Shown here piece by piece: positions 35,203 to 44,752 of a DNA stretch of 64,000 bases. Every line of letters starts with the position of its first letter. The first letter of the stretch is position 1. Below the pieces are notes generated by a model. That model was given only the letters and a program-made list of their open reading frames with translations. It was not told where the DNA came from and made no database searches. The DNA is from Desulfarculales bacterium UBA702 (GTDB lineage Bacteria; Desulfobacterota; Syntrophobacteria; Syntrophobacterales; Syntrophobacteraceae), in NCBI GenBank assembly GCA_002298165.1, contig DBMI01000048.1, positions 10,890 to 74,889 of the forward strand, in the 5' to 3' direction. The position numbers were made by a program, and so were the translations under genes.

Positions 35203-36423
35203 ATGGCAACCCTGCATAAAATTAACGAGCGCAAGGGGATGAAAGATAAAATCACGAACTTACAGCAACAGATAGATGACCTGGAAAAAAATCGTGCCGC
35301 GCATCTGGAGGGATCAAACAGGGTCCTTCGCCAGCAGGTCGCGCTCCTCGAGCTGGCGCATGACGCCATCACTGTACGGGATATGTCGGCAAAGATAACA
35401 TACTGGAATGGAGGGGCAGAGAAGCTTTACGGCTGGAAGAAAAGCGAGGCCATAGGCAAGGTCATCCATAAACTGCTCAAAACAAAATATCCCATTCCCC
35501 TCTCCGACATTGAAAAAACTGTCCTCGACAAAGGCGAATGGCAGGGAGAGCTGATCCATTTCACCCGGGAGAAGACGCCGATTGTAGTCGAAAGCCGTTG
35601 GGGGCTTCAGCGGGATGAGAGTGGAGCCCCGATGGCAATTCTCGAAATCAACAGGGATATAACCGATCGCAAAATTGCTGAGTCCTTGACCAAAGATTAC
35701 CAGGGAAGGCTCGAGAAAGCCAATGTCGAGCTGCGAGATTTTGCCTTCATTGCTTCTCACGATCTGCGGGAACCATTGAGGAAGCTCACGGTTTTCTCCA
35801 GCATTCTGGAAGGCAAATTCGCCGAGGCCCTGGGAGAGGAGGGGATTGTATATGTGAATAAGATACAGGATGCGGCGGTGCGCATGCAGGAACTCATCGA
35901 TTCCCTTCTGATGTATTCACGTGTAACCACCAAGGCTGAACCATTCATCTGGGTAGACATTGGCGAAGTAATCAAAGAGGTGGTTCTAGATCTTGAGGTG
36001 CCGATTCAGGAAACCGGGGCTGTATTGGAAATCGGCGATTTACCCAGAATTCAGGCCGATCCAAGCCAAATTCGGCAGCTTCTTCAAAATCTGATCGGAA
36101 ACGCTTTGAAGTTTCATAGGGACACGCCTCATATCAAGATATATGGTGAAGCCTGCTGGGAAGCGTCATGCAAAATATTCGTGCAAGACGACGGTATAGG
36201 CTTTGATGAAAGTTATCTTGACCTCATTTTTCAACCTTTCAAGCGTCTGCATGGCAAGAGCAGTCCCTATAAAGGTTCGGGAATGGGGCTTGCCATCTGC
36301 CGGAAGATAGTAGATCGTCATAACGGCACGATCACAGCCCATAGTGTTCCCGGAACAGGTAGTACCTTCGTTGTTACCCTGCCCCTGAAACAGTGTGGTG
36401 AGCATGAAGTTTGCGCGGCATAA
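35203..36423 (+). CDS. PAS-domain sensor histidine kinase
   Basis: This 406-residue soluble kinase has an N-terminal coiled coil (ITNLQQQIDDLEKN), one PAS domain (~45-160) ending in INRDITDRK, a HisKA with intact phospho-accepting His in FIASHDLREPLRKL, and a HATPase with LIGNALKFHRD, DDGIGFDESY and GMGLAICRK. The core is of the bacteriophytochrome (Cph1) kind. It is followed 217 bases later on the same strand by an Rcp1-type response regulator, its likely phosphorylation partner. AAGGG lies just before the ATG. Confidence 0.92.
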   Translation: MATLHKINERKGMKDKITNLQQQIDDLEKNRAAHLEGSNRVLRQQVALLELAHDAITVRDMSAKITYWNGGAEKLYGWKKSEAIGKVIHKLLKTKYPIPLSDIEKTVLDKGEWQGELIHFTREKTPIVVESRWGLQRDESGAPMAILEINRDITDRKIAESLTKDYQGRLEKANVELRDFAFIASHDLREPLRKLTVFSSILEGKFAEALGEEGIVYVNKIQDAAVRMQELIDSLLMYSRVTTKAEPFIWVDIGEVIKEVVLDLEVPIQETGAVLEIGDLPRIQADPSQIRQLLQNLIGNALKFHRDTPHIKIYGEACWEASCKIFVQDDGIGFDESYLDLIFQPFKRLHGKSSPYKGSGMGLAICRKIVDRHNGTITAHSVPGTGSTFVVTLPLKQCGEHEVCAA

Positions 36424-36640
36424 GTACGCGCTTCACGGTAACAAGATCCCAATGCCGAGCCCCGGCTTCATTGCTTCTGAATTTTCCAAAAACGTCCGGC
36501 AAGATCATGTGAAGGTATGGAACATTTCGCAAAACCCTCTTATTTTGATTATTGGCTGATAAATGACTTATGCGAGATGGTCGACCGTAGACCATGGCGC
36601 GTGGCCTTGATACCACCCCCACAGGAGGGCAGGTTTGATC

Positions 36641-37123
36641 ATGACTGAAAATGTGTATGGCCCGGTAGTAATCCTGATGGCCGACGATGATCTCGATGAT
36701 ATCAAGCTTGTCCGTGAGGCTCTCAAAGATTGCGGGTGTGAGGTCGACTTCCGATATGTCGAAGATGGGGAGGAGGCAATTGACTATCTAACGCGACGAG
36801 GCCGGTATGAAAATCCGGAACTCTCACCTCGTCCGAGCCTGGTACTGCTTGATCTGAACATGCCTAAAAAAGACGGGATTCAAACTCTTCAGGAGATAAG
36901 GAATAACCCGGAAATCCGCACCATACCCGTTGTTGTTCTAACCACTTCCAGAGACAGGGACCTGATGCTTCGAATCTACCGGCTCGGGGGGAGCGCATTT
37001 ATAACAAAACCCACTATTTACAAAGATATGATCAAGGCAATGGACCGCCTCTGCACGTTCTGGTTCCAGACTGTATCCCTGCCCGATCAAATGGAGGGTC
37101 AAAGAACCATGCCCGAGGCATGA
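36641..37123 (+). CDS. Rcp1-type single-domain response regulator
   Basis: This 160-residue stand-alone receiver domain has acidic pocket ADDDLDD, phospho-accepting Asp71 in LVLLDLNMPKKDG, switch Thr in VLTTSRDRD and Lys in ITKP. There is no output domain; the insert RRGRYENPELSPRP before the phosphorylation site is typical of Rcp1 partners of phytochrome-like kinases. I chose the ATG at 36641 (AGGAGG upstream) over a TTG two codons earlier. Three kinases with matching cores surround it, so it may be a shared phosphate acceptor or relay; that is inference. Confidence 0.93.
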   Translation: MTENVYGPVVILMADDDLDDIKLVREALKDCGCEVDFRYVEDGEEAIDYLTRRGRYENPELSPRPSLVLLDLNMPKKDGIQTLQEIRNNPEIRTIPVVVLTTSRDRDLMLRIYRLGGSAFITKPTIYKDMIKAMDRLCTFWFQTVSLPDQMEGQRTMPEA

Positions 37124-37204
37124 TCTGGAATTTAAGGATCATAAAATCAAGAGGACTTGGCTTGAGGGGCTGGAAACCACTAATTTCTCAAATTCCTTTA
37201 ATCA

Positions 37205-40200
37205 TCATCCACGGGCTGACTCCCCGGCGGATATCTCAGCCGCCGTGGAAATCAAGACTCCAGATCTCTTCGAAGGCAGTTCTACGATGAACTTTGCCCC
37301 TTCTCCAGGAGTGCTCCTGGCTGTAATGCTGCCCTCGTGACGTTCGACTATTTTCTTGCAGATGGCGAGGCCCATTCCCGTTCCCTTATACGGACTGCTT
37401 CTGCCATGAAGCCTCTGGAATGGGGCAAAGATCTTTTCGGCATACTCCTCCTCGAAACCTATACCATTATCCTCGACCATAATCAGAAGTTCTTCATTAT
37501 CCCCAAGGGAGCTTGAAATTTTGATTACGGGCTTCTCGCCCTCTTTATGAAACTTGAGGGCATTTCCAATAAGATTTTGGAAAAGCTGCCGCATTTGCGT
37601 TGGATCAGCCTCGATCACGGGGAGGTCGCCATTATCCACTTTCCCGCCTGTCTTTGCGATCCTGACTTCCAGGTCAGACAGAACCTCATTGACGATTCCG
37701 TTTAGGTCGACCTGCGAGAAAGGGTTTGCTCTAGTGGTAAGTCTCGAGTACTCGAGGAGGGCAGTAATCAGGGACCGCATCCGCTTATTCGCACCGATTA
37801 ACCGCTCGACGTAATCGTTGCCCTCCTCTCCAAGTTTATCGCCGTACTTTTGCCTGAGAATGCTCCCGAATGCCTCGACCTTGCGCAAAGGCTCCTGCAG
37901 ATCGTGTGAGGCAATTGAGGCAAAATCCTGGAGGGCCTTGTTGCTCTCTTCGAGCTTGGCCATGTATTTCTGAAGCTCGGCGGTACGCTCCTCGACGCGC
38001 AGCTCCAGTTCATCACGCGCGTTACTGAGCCCTTCGATTAGCCTGATCCGCTCCATCGCAACAGCCACCTGGTCGGCCACTGTTTTCATGACCGCAAGCT
38101 CCTGGGGCGCAAAGCGTGTCCTTGATTTCGTACCAAAAGAGAGCGTCCCTATCACCCGGTCGCTGATCTTCAAGGGATGGCAGGCATAGGCCTGGATTCC
38201 GAACGATCTGACCAGATCCGTCCGAATATCCGGAGTATTGAAAATATCTTCTGCAATTATCCGCTCTCCATCCCGGGCCGCGCAACCACAAACGGCTACC
38301 CCAAAGTCGAGCCATTCGATTTTTGCGGCCTCTTCCTCCGGAATACCCGCGTAAGCATTGAGATGGAGTTTGCCGGCGAATTCATTCACCAGGAAATTGA
38401 AAAAAGCATGACAATCCAGATGAACCATTACGGCCCGACAGAGTTCATTAACCAGCCCCTGAGGGTTATCCGATGCGAGCAGGTTGCCGGCAACTTCCGA
38501 GAGCAGCCTGAACTCCGACTCACTTCGGCGAATATCGTCTTCCATATGCTTGAGTTCGGTGATGTCACGCACAACCGACACTGAGCCCAGGATCTCTCCG
38601 TCAGGACTTCTGACCGGGGATGAGCTTACCTGTCTATGCCGCAGTTCTCCGGTCGAGGGAATTCGGATTATTTCTTCCATGTTCCTTACCGATTCTCCCT
38701 CGAGGGCACGTAGAGGCGGAGCTTCTTCAACCTTACGAATGCTCCCGTCAGGGCGATACACTTCAAGGCTGGCGGCTAATTTTTCCACGTCCACCGTCCC
38801 GGCATTACCGATTCCGAACCCCTGGAGGGCCGCCGGATTGGCCAAAGTAAATTTCTTACTGGTATCGGCGAACCAGATTTCGTCGCTTATGCTGTTTATG
38901 AGCGAAGAGAGGCGTTCTTTTTCTTCCTGTACCGCGCTTAGAAGTCTTCTGGTTTCCCTCTCGGCTTGCTTGCGTTCGGTTACGTCCTCGGTGAAAATCA
39001 AAACTCCGGCGACACCAGCCGTATCATGCCACGGTCTGACCTCCCATCGAAGCCACTGCACGGAGCCGTCGGCCCTGACAAATCGCTCGTCATCCGCGCT
39101 CAATATTTCGCCGGTAAGCGCTCGACGGTGAATTGCCTTCCACTTTTCGCCAATCTCCGGAAAAACATCATAATGTGATAAGCCTCTGAGATCACGATCA
39201 CCGAGATTATAGTCGCTCAACCACCTGCGGCTGTAACTCAGATACCGCATATTACGGTCAAACATTGCAAGGGACGCGGGTGCGTGCTCGATGAACAGGC
39301 GCAGCCGCTCCTCGGAGTCCCGCAACGCTTCCTGCGTGCGCCTCCTGTCTGTTACATCATGGAAAACCAGCACCACGCCGGTAACATTTCCCAGCGCATC
39401 CTTTATAGGCGCCGCGCTATCTTCGATCGGAACGTTCCGCCCCTCGCGAGTGACCAGAGCCGTATGATTGGCAAGGGCAACTATGCAACCCATGCGCAAA
39501 ACCTGGTTGATGACATCCTTGGCGGGTCCTCCGGTTTGTTCGTCTATGACCCGGAAGACTTCCTGAACCGGCATTCCAAGGGCATCCCCAGTCGGCCATC
39601 CGGTAATGGCCGCGGCCACCGGATTGATGAAAATGATCTTGCCTTCCGTATCGGTTGCAATTACCGCATCGCCAACGCTGGTTAGTGTAACCTCGAACCA
39701 TTCGCGCTGTTGGTTCAGTTGCTCCTCTGTCCTAGTCCTTGCAAGAGCAATGGAAAAGTAACCGGCAAGTCTTTCCCAAAAGGCGATGATCTCCGGTGAA
39801 AACCGATCCTTCCGGCGGTCATTCAGCTGAATGAGGCCCAGGCGCTCCGAACCCAGGTAAAGGGGCATCAATGCTACCGATTCATATCCTTCTCCATTGC
39901 AGCGGTTTCGGGTGCGGGTTTGGCGTTCCTCATCACTTGTGGTGGCGAGGAGCCTTGTCGTACTGTTAGCCCAGAAACTCCCACCCCGCGAAAAAAAGGG
40001 CTTCGACGGATCAACGCGCCCTAAAATTACGTTTCCGCACATACACTCGATATATGGGTTGCCCGAGCCGTCACGCACTATGTTCCCGGCAGAGTCCCTG
40101 GAACAGAGGCTGTTCTCCATTCTAACGAATTCATCAGGGAACCCCCTTGCCTCGAAATAGGGGAAATCCTCTCCCTGCTTCAGGCGTATTCCGACGGCCT

Positions 40201-41710
40201 CGCACCCGGATTGACGCTGGAAGAATGAAGCAGCGGCCTTGACCAGGTCGGCTGTCCCGGTACTGTGATTTATGATTTCCAGGAGTTCGAGGGTGATCTC
40301 GCGTTCTTGCTCACCACGCCTTCGCTCGGTAATATTTTTCCCGTAAATATTCAGGTACCCTGATTCAGAGATCGGCACCAGGAGAAGTGAGTAAATAATA
40401 TCGCCGCAGACCAGTTCGATTTCCCGCTCTTCGCGAGACGTCAAAACATCCTGAGCAACCAGCAGCCAGTCTGAGGTGATTCTTCTGCCCGATTCCCATC
40501 CGAGAGTCTTCAGAAGATGTGAGCTGTTTCTGTTTGCGTAGACTAGCTCACCCGTTTCCGATACTCTTAGGACGGGACTTGGATTTTCGTCGGGAAATCG
40601 TGCAAGCCCCTCAATTTTCTCCTCTCGGGCTTTGAGCGCCCGTGCCATTTCATTGAAGGAATCGCCAAGCTCTTCCAATTCTATTGGACCGGCGAAATCG
40701 GTGACGATATTTTCCCCGCGACCCAGGGCAACGGCATATTCCTGGAGCCGCTTAACGGGAATTACTATGAACCGCGAGCAAAGCACGGCGGCACCAAAAC
40801 CTGCAACGGCAATAACGAAAAGGAGCACTGCCTGAGGCAATAGCTGGGAAACAACGGCTCCCATTGCAATCTCTTCGGTAGTACCCGCGCTGGCCGCCCA
40901 ACCCAATGAGTGTACCGGAACAAAGGCAACCAGGCGGTTCTTGCCCTCATAGGGCGCAAAGACTGTCTTGGCAATCTCCTTGCCGGCCAGTGCCTCTTTG
41001 AACTCAGGATAATCCCTGAGCCAATTGCGTTCCTCCCAGGTAGCATTGATCCAGGGATAGCGATAGACCAGCATTCCTTTGCTATCCACCAGTGCATGCC
41101 CCCCACCTCTGGGGCGTTCGATTGCCAGCACCTCGTCCAGACGTTCAGTGAGTATGCTTGCCACTACAACACCAAGCAATTGGCCCTGGTTGCCTCTTAT
41201 TCCGCGAGCCATCGCTATTACAGGCTGACCTGTTGCCATGGCTTTTTGAAGATCGCTTATACTCCAATCGCGCCCGGCAACAATGTCATTAAAGTATTTT
41301 CTGTCAGTTAGTTTCTGGCCTTCTATCTCACGCAGGTGGGAAACCAGGACGACACCATCCGGACTCACCCAAAGTAGATTTAGAAGTTTGCGGCGTTCCG
41401 CGAAGTTTTCCTCGATGCATTTTCTCTGCTCTTCGATGGTCGGTCCAGAAGATGTCAAAGCCATACCGATGGCATATTCCTGGTGCAAAATATCCTCGGT
41501 AAAACTCTCAAAGTTCTTTGCCACCGCGCGGGCTAATTGGAGGTTGGCCTGGAGTTGGGCTTCCCGCCTCGACTTGTACCATTCATTGAAAACGTGGGCT
41601 TGAACGAGGAGGGTTGGTATAAGCGAGACAAGTAGAACCACGATAAGCTGACCCTGAATGCGTTTCCAGAATCCTCTCTTTCCATGGCTTTGGCGGGGTG
41701 CATCGGTCAT
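37205..41710 (-). CDS. Large multi-sensor histidine kinase (Cache-HAMP-PAS-GAF-PAS3-GAF)
   Basis: At about 1501 residues it is a membrane kinase. An N-terminal TM (LIVVLLVSLIPTLLVQA), a periplasmic double-Cache domain and a second TM near residue 300 lead to HAMP. Then follow PAS, a Cys-rich GAF (CMCGNVILG), three PAS domains, a second GAF, a HisKA with His in SIASHDLQEPLRKV and a HATPase with LIGNALKFHKEG, DNGIGFEEEY and GMGLAICKK. The ATG at 41710 has AGGA six bases upstream; the frame is open 36 codons further but those would precede the signal anchor. The kinase core is closely related to those of the two neighbouring kinases. Confidence 0.92.
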   Translation of the reverse strand: MTDAPRQSHGKRGFWKRIQGQLIVVLLVSLIPTLLVQAHVFNEWYKSRREAQLQANLQLARAVAKNFESFTEDILHQEYAIGMALTSSGPTIEEQRKCIEENFAERRKLLNLLWVSPDGVVLVSHLREIEGQKLTDRKYFNDIVAGRDWSISDLQKAMATGQPVIAMARGIRGNQGQLLGVVVASILTERLDEVLAIERPRGGGHALVDSKGMLVYRYPWINATWEERNWLRDYPEFKEALAGKEIAKTVFAPYEGKNRLVAFVPVHSLGWAASAGTTEEIAMGAVVSQLLPQAVLLFVIAVAGFGAAVLCSRFIVIPVKRLQEYAVALGRGENIVTDFAGPIELEELGDSFNEMARALKAREEKIEGLARFPDENPSPVLRVSETGELVYANRNSSHLLKTLGWESGRRITSDWLLVAQDVLTSREEREIELVCGDIIYSLLLVPISESGYLNIYGKNITERRRGEQEREITLELLEIINHSTGTADLVKAAASFFQRQSGCEAVGIRLKQGEDFPYFEARGFPDEFVRMENSLCSRDSAGNIVRDGSGNPYIECMCGNVILGRVDPSKPFFSRGGSFWANSTTRLLATTSDEERQTRTRNRCNGEGYESVALMPLYLGSERLGLIQLNDRRKDRFSPEIIAFWERLAGYFSIALARTRTEEQLNQQREWFEVTLTSVGDAVIATDTEGKIIFINPVAAAITGWPTGDALGMPVQEVFRVIDEQTGGPAKDVINQVLRMGCIVALANHTALVTREGRNVPIEDSAAPIKDALGNVTGVVLVFHDVTDRRRTQEALRDSEERLRLFIEHAPASLAMFDRNMRYLSYSRRWLSDYNLGDRDLRGLSHYDVFPEIGEKWKAIHRRALTGEILSADDERFVRADGSVQWLRWEVRPWHDTAGVAGVLIFTEDVTERKQAERETRRLLSAVQEEKERLSSLINSISDEIWFADTSKKFTLANPAALQGFGIGNAGTVDVEKLAASLEVYRPDGSIRKVEEAPPLRALEGESVRNMEEIIRIPSTGELRHRQVSSSPVRSPDGEILGSVSVVRDITELKHMEDDIRRSESEFRLLSEVAGNLLASDNPQGLVNELCRAVMVHLDCHAFFNFLVNEFAGKLHLNAYAGIPEEEAAKIEWLDFGVAVCGCAARDGERIIAEDIFNTPDIRTDLVRSFGIQAYACHPLKISDRVIGTLSFGTKSRTRFAPQELAVMKTVADQVAVAMERIRLIEGLSNARDELELRVEERTAELQKYMAKLEESNKALQDFASIASHDLQEPLRKVEAFGSILRQKYGDKLGEEGNDYVERLIGANKRMRSLITALLEYSRLTTRANPFSQVDLNGIVNEVLSDLEVRIAKTGGKVDNGDLPVIEADPTQMRQLFQNLIGNALKFHKEGEKPVIKISSSLGDNEELLIMVEDNGIGFEEEYAEKIFAPFQRLHGRSSPYKGTGMGLAICKKIVERHEGSITARSTPGEGAKFIVELPSKRSGVLISTAAEISAGESARG

Positions 41711-41832
41711 ATGACATCCTATTATTCGGCAAATAAGGAACTGGTAGTTTATGCTTATTTCTAACATACTTAGCACGGGATAATAAAGAGAGAAGCACTC
41801 TTGAAAGCGAAGGCACATTGGCCTGATTCAGT

Positions 41833-42969
41833 TTAGAAATGCCGCTGCGGCCCCGTTCGTCGAGCGAGCTTTTCCTGCTCATCATCGGCAAGGTCCCACA
41901 CGCTCGTCCGCCAGTTGTCCACACCCCCGGGTTCGGGAATCCATGGCGGCAGGGAGAGAAGGAAGAATGCCGAGAGTGCAAAAAGATAAGGCTCATACAT
42001 GGCCTGCAGTTCCTCGAGTTTCAAGCCGGCTTCCCGGTCTGTGCGGGGACGCAGGCCGGCGGCCGAAAGCCCTGATCTCAGATGCGCAAGTACCTCGGGT
42101 GGAAGGCGATCGGGGTGGTGCCAGACAGGCCGGAGCCTGAAAATGAGGCATAAATCCACGACAGCGTGGCGCGCCATGGCAAAGGTGAGTTGGGCCTGAC
42201 GCGCGCACGCCCCTTCGAGTCCTACCATTACAAATGCGCCGGCGTCCAGTATGGAGGTCAGCGCAGCCAGCCAGGACTGGTTATCGTGTTGGGAACGAAA
42301 ATAGGCGAGCACCGGGTAGGAGAGGTGGCTTTCGAGCAATTCGGCTGACCATCGTTCCCATTCATGCAAGACCTGCCTTATCGATTGCATCCCGAATTCA
42401 TCGTTGTGCCTTGATAGCATTTCGGCTGCAGTGGGGGGCGAGCCGGCACGCGAATCGAGCAGGGAGATATTCACTTCTCGCCGCGAAAAGGACTGATTAA
42501 GCGCGGGCAGGTAACCGATGACAATCGCCAGAAAGCCGAGTCCTGTGCCGGATTCGACCACGGTTATAAACCGGGCGAGCCGCGTGAGAGGTTTCAAGTC
42601 GCCGATTCCCAGGGTGAAAAAAGTCGAACCGCTGAAATAAAGACTTGCGGTAAAGCTGTTTCCTTCTTCGGACAACCCCGCCAAACCCCAATGAACAAGG
42701 CCAAAGCTAACGACAAGCATGGAAGCCCAGATGCTCAGCAGCAATATCAGTGAAAGCGGACCATAAATGCCTAGAAGATTATCTTTATGACTATTTGGGA
42801 AGATGCGAACGATTCTTTTCCATGATGTCCAAGTCATCCTGTAGAAAAGGCGAGTCAGACGGGTACGCCTGGTAACCCGCCGGGGGAATACGATGGTTTC
42901 AAATGCTTCCCACAATACCAGTAGAACAAGAAAAACACCAAGAAACGCGGTGAGTAAAGGAGGATTCAT
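41833..42969 (-). CDS. Two-TM potassium-channel-family protein with TLGIGD filter
   Basis: This 378-residue protein has an N-terminal TM (LTAFLGVFLVLLVLWEAF), a basic stretch, then a TM-pore-TM unit. The pore reads STFFTLGIGDLKP (filter residues 119-124), against the canonical TVGYGD; Ile replaces the filter Tyr. A long cytoplasmic part and a hydrophobic segment (ALSAFFLLSLPPW) follow. It probably conducts cations, but selectivity is uncertain. It is adjacent to the large kinase on the same strand, with a 122-base gap. Confidence 0.82.
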   Translation of the reverse strand: MNPPLLTAFLGVFLVLLVLWEAFETIVFPRRVTRRTRLTRLFYRMTWTSWKRIVRIFPNSHKDNLLGIYGPLSLILLLSIWASMLVVSFGLVHWGLAGLSEEGNSFTASLYFSGSTFFTLGIGDLKPLTRLARFITVVESGTGLGFLAIVIGYLPALNQSFSRREVNISLLDSRAGSPPTAAEMLSRHNDEFGMQSIRQVLHEWERWSAELLESHLSYPVLAYFRSQHDNQSWLAALTSILDAGAFVMVGLEGACARQAQLTFAMARHAVVDLCLIFRLRPVWHHPDRLPPEVLAHLRSGLSAAGLRPRTDREAGLKLEELQAMYEPYLFALSAFFLLSLPPWIPEPGGVDNWRTSVWDLADDEQEKLARRTGPQRHF

Positions 42970-43105
42970 CTACCTTTACTAAGATAGGCCGGGGGCAGGG
43001 TCAAGATTTGGTTTTCAGTTGATGTCCTTGTCTCCTTTGCGTTGTAATTGATTCTGTGTTAGGAAGTCGCGGCTACTTAAGGCCGCACAGTGGAGGGAAG
43101 CCTAC

Positions 43106-44551
43106 GTGGGCAACAGCGCGGATGAACCGGAAGCTCGGGGTCGGCAGAATGTGAACAGCAAATGGACAGTCCTTTGGATTGTCTCCATAGGGGTGTTCAT
43201 GGCTACCCTGGACTCCAGTATAGTAAATATTTCGCTTCCCAGGATAAGCTCTTCTTTCGGGGTGCCCCTCAGCGGCACAGTGGAATGGGTCATAATCGGC
43301 TACCTGGTGGTAGTCGCCGGTACCCTTCTGAGCCTGGGCAGACTCTCCGACATATTCGGGCGAAAGATGCTGTGGGTAGCGGGACTCGGTGTATTTACGG
43401 CGGGCTCAGCTCTGTGCGGTGCGGCTCCGAGCCTTGAGTTTCTCGTAATTGCGCGGGCGCTGCAGGGTATTGGCGGCTCCATGATCATGGCCAATAGTCC
43501 GGCACTCACCACATCTGCCTTCCCTGCCGGAGAGCGAGGACGTGCCCTCGGAATAGTCGCAGCGGTGGTCGCAATCGGTATCAGCGCGGGCCCGACCCTG
43601 GGCGGCATAATAACTAATCACTTCTCCTGGCGCTGGATATTCTACATAAATGTGCCCGTGGGAATAATCGGCATCATTGCGACACTCGTGCTCCTCTCCG
43701 AGACCGGGCGGTCCGTGGAAAAGCAGCGGTTCGACCCCATTGGCGCCATTCTACTCTGTGCGTGTCTGACCTGCCTTATGCTTGGGATGAGTTTCGGCCA
43801 GGAATTAGGCTGGCGATCTCCAAGGATAATCGGCTTATTCGTTGCTGGGCTGTGGCTGTTTCCGGCTTTCATTTTTTATGAAAGAAGCTCCGATCAGCCG
43901 ATCCTTGACCTCACACTCTTTCGAAACCGCCTCTTCTCGGCTGCCCTGCTCAGCAGTTTCCTGAGTTTCATGGCCCTTTTTGCCGTAATGTTCCTGATGC
44001 CTTTCTACCTCGAAGAGCTAATGGGCATTCCTCCTCAACGGGCCGGCCTGATGATGACCGCGGTACCTCTCACCATTTCGATTATCGCTCCGGTGAGCGG
44101 CTGGCTCTCGGACCGATATGGCTCCCGGATTTTAAGCTCGCTTGGACTGGCGATGTCTTCAGCCGCCCTCTGGAACATCGCCCATCTGACACAGCATTCA
44201 TCGCATTTGGACATAATATGGCCCCTGGTTATGGCAGGCCTGGGGCAAGCGCTATTCCAGTCGCCCAATAATAACGCGATAATGGGGTCAGTGCCCGTGA
44301 ATCGACTGGGGATAGCTTCAAGCGTACTGGCAACGGTGAGGACCTTGGGCCAGGGATTCAGCGTCGCAATGGCGGGAGCCGTTTTTACCTCGCTTGGCGG
44401 CTCGCGGGCCGCGATTATACTGACCCATGAGGGCCTATCGACCTCTGCCGCATCAACATTCACCCACGCTTTTCAAATCGCGATGCTCACCTGTATGACA
44501 ATAGCCGCCATAGGAGTTTTCACATCGCTTATGCGCGGCGGTAATCGTTGA
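43106..44551 (+). CDS. MFS drug exporter, DHA2 (EmrB/QacA) family
   Basis: This 481-residue major-facilitator protein has 14 predicted transmembrane segments. Motif C-like ATLDSSIVNISLPRI in TM1, motif A LGRLSDIFGRK and GPTLGGII in TM5 assign it to DHA2 proton-driven multidrug exporters. The start is GTG at 43106 with GGAGG nine bases upstream. It is divergent from the channel gene and has no EmrA-type adaptor nearby. A run of ten C bases lies just after its stop and does not affect coding. Confidence 0.92.
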   Translation: MGNSADEPEARGRQNVNSKWTVLWIVSIGVFMATLDSSIVNISLPRISSSFGVPLSGTVEWVIIGYLVVVAGTLLSLGRLSDIFGRKMLWVAGLGVFTAGSALCGAAPSLEFLVIARALQGIGGSMIMANSPALTTSAFPAGERGRALGIVAAVVAIGISAGPTLGGIITNHFSWRWIFYINVPVGIIGIIATLVLLSETGRSVEKQRFDPIGAILLCACLTCLMLGMSFGQELGWRSPRIIGLFVAGLWLFPAFIFYERSSDQPILDLTLFRNRLFSAALLSSFLSFMALFAVMFLMPFYLEELMGIPPQRAGLMMTAVPLTISIIAPVSGWLSDRYGSRILSSLGLAMSSAALWNIAHLTQHSSHLDIIWPLVMAGLGQALFQSPNNNAIMGSVPVNRLGIASSVLATVRTLGQGFSVAMAGAVFTSLGGSRAAIILTHEGLSTSAASTFTHAFQIAMLTCMTIAAIGVFTSLMRGGNR

Positions 44552-44570
44552 TTCCCCCCCCCCTGATCTC

Positions 44571-44598
44571 GGCCTCACGCGTAAGCGCGTGTTAGGCC
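44571..44598 (+). other. Hairpin downstream of the MFS gene
   Basis: GGCCTCACGCG, TAAG, CGCGTG and AGGCC pair across a two-base bulge, 20 bases after the MFS stop. No T-run follows on either strand, so it is at best a weak terminator or an mRNA-protecting hairpin. Confidence 0.4.
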
Positions 44599-44690
44599 CG
44601 CAAGAGCCTCGCGCCACATTGTTTCGCCCCAAACCCCGAGCGCACAATCTTGCTGAAAAACGATCCACCGGGGCGTGCCCTCGCTGATGA

Positions 44691-44720
44691 TAAAAAAGGG
44701 GAGGCCGGTGTGGCCTCCCC
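44691..44720 (-). terminator. Rho-independent terminator of acs
   Basis: The perfect 9-bp stem GGGGAGGCC/GGCCTCCCC (44698-44720) has a GGTGT loop and is followed on the minus strand by TTTTTTA. It starts 32 bases after the acs stop. Confidence 0.9.
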
Positions 44721-44752
44721 AGTGGGTGCAAAACTTAGAGTTGCTGTTGCTC

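Noticed and set aside
36577..36595. ATGGTC-N7-GACCAT inverted repeat upstream of the response regulator
   Set aside because: The arms are only six bases and no promoter box is next to it; could be chance.
44554..44563. Run of ten C bases
   Set aside because: It lies just after the MFS stop codon, between convergent genes, so length changes would not alter a protein or a ribosome site.
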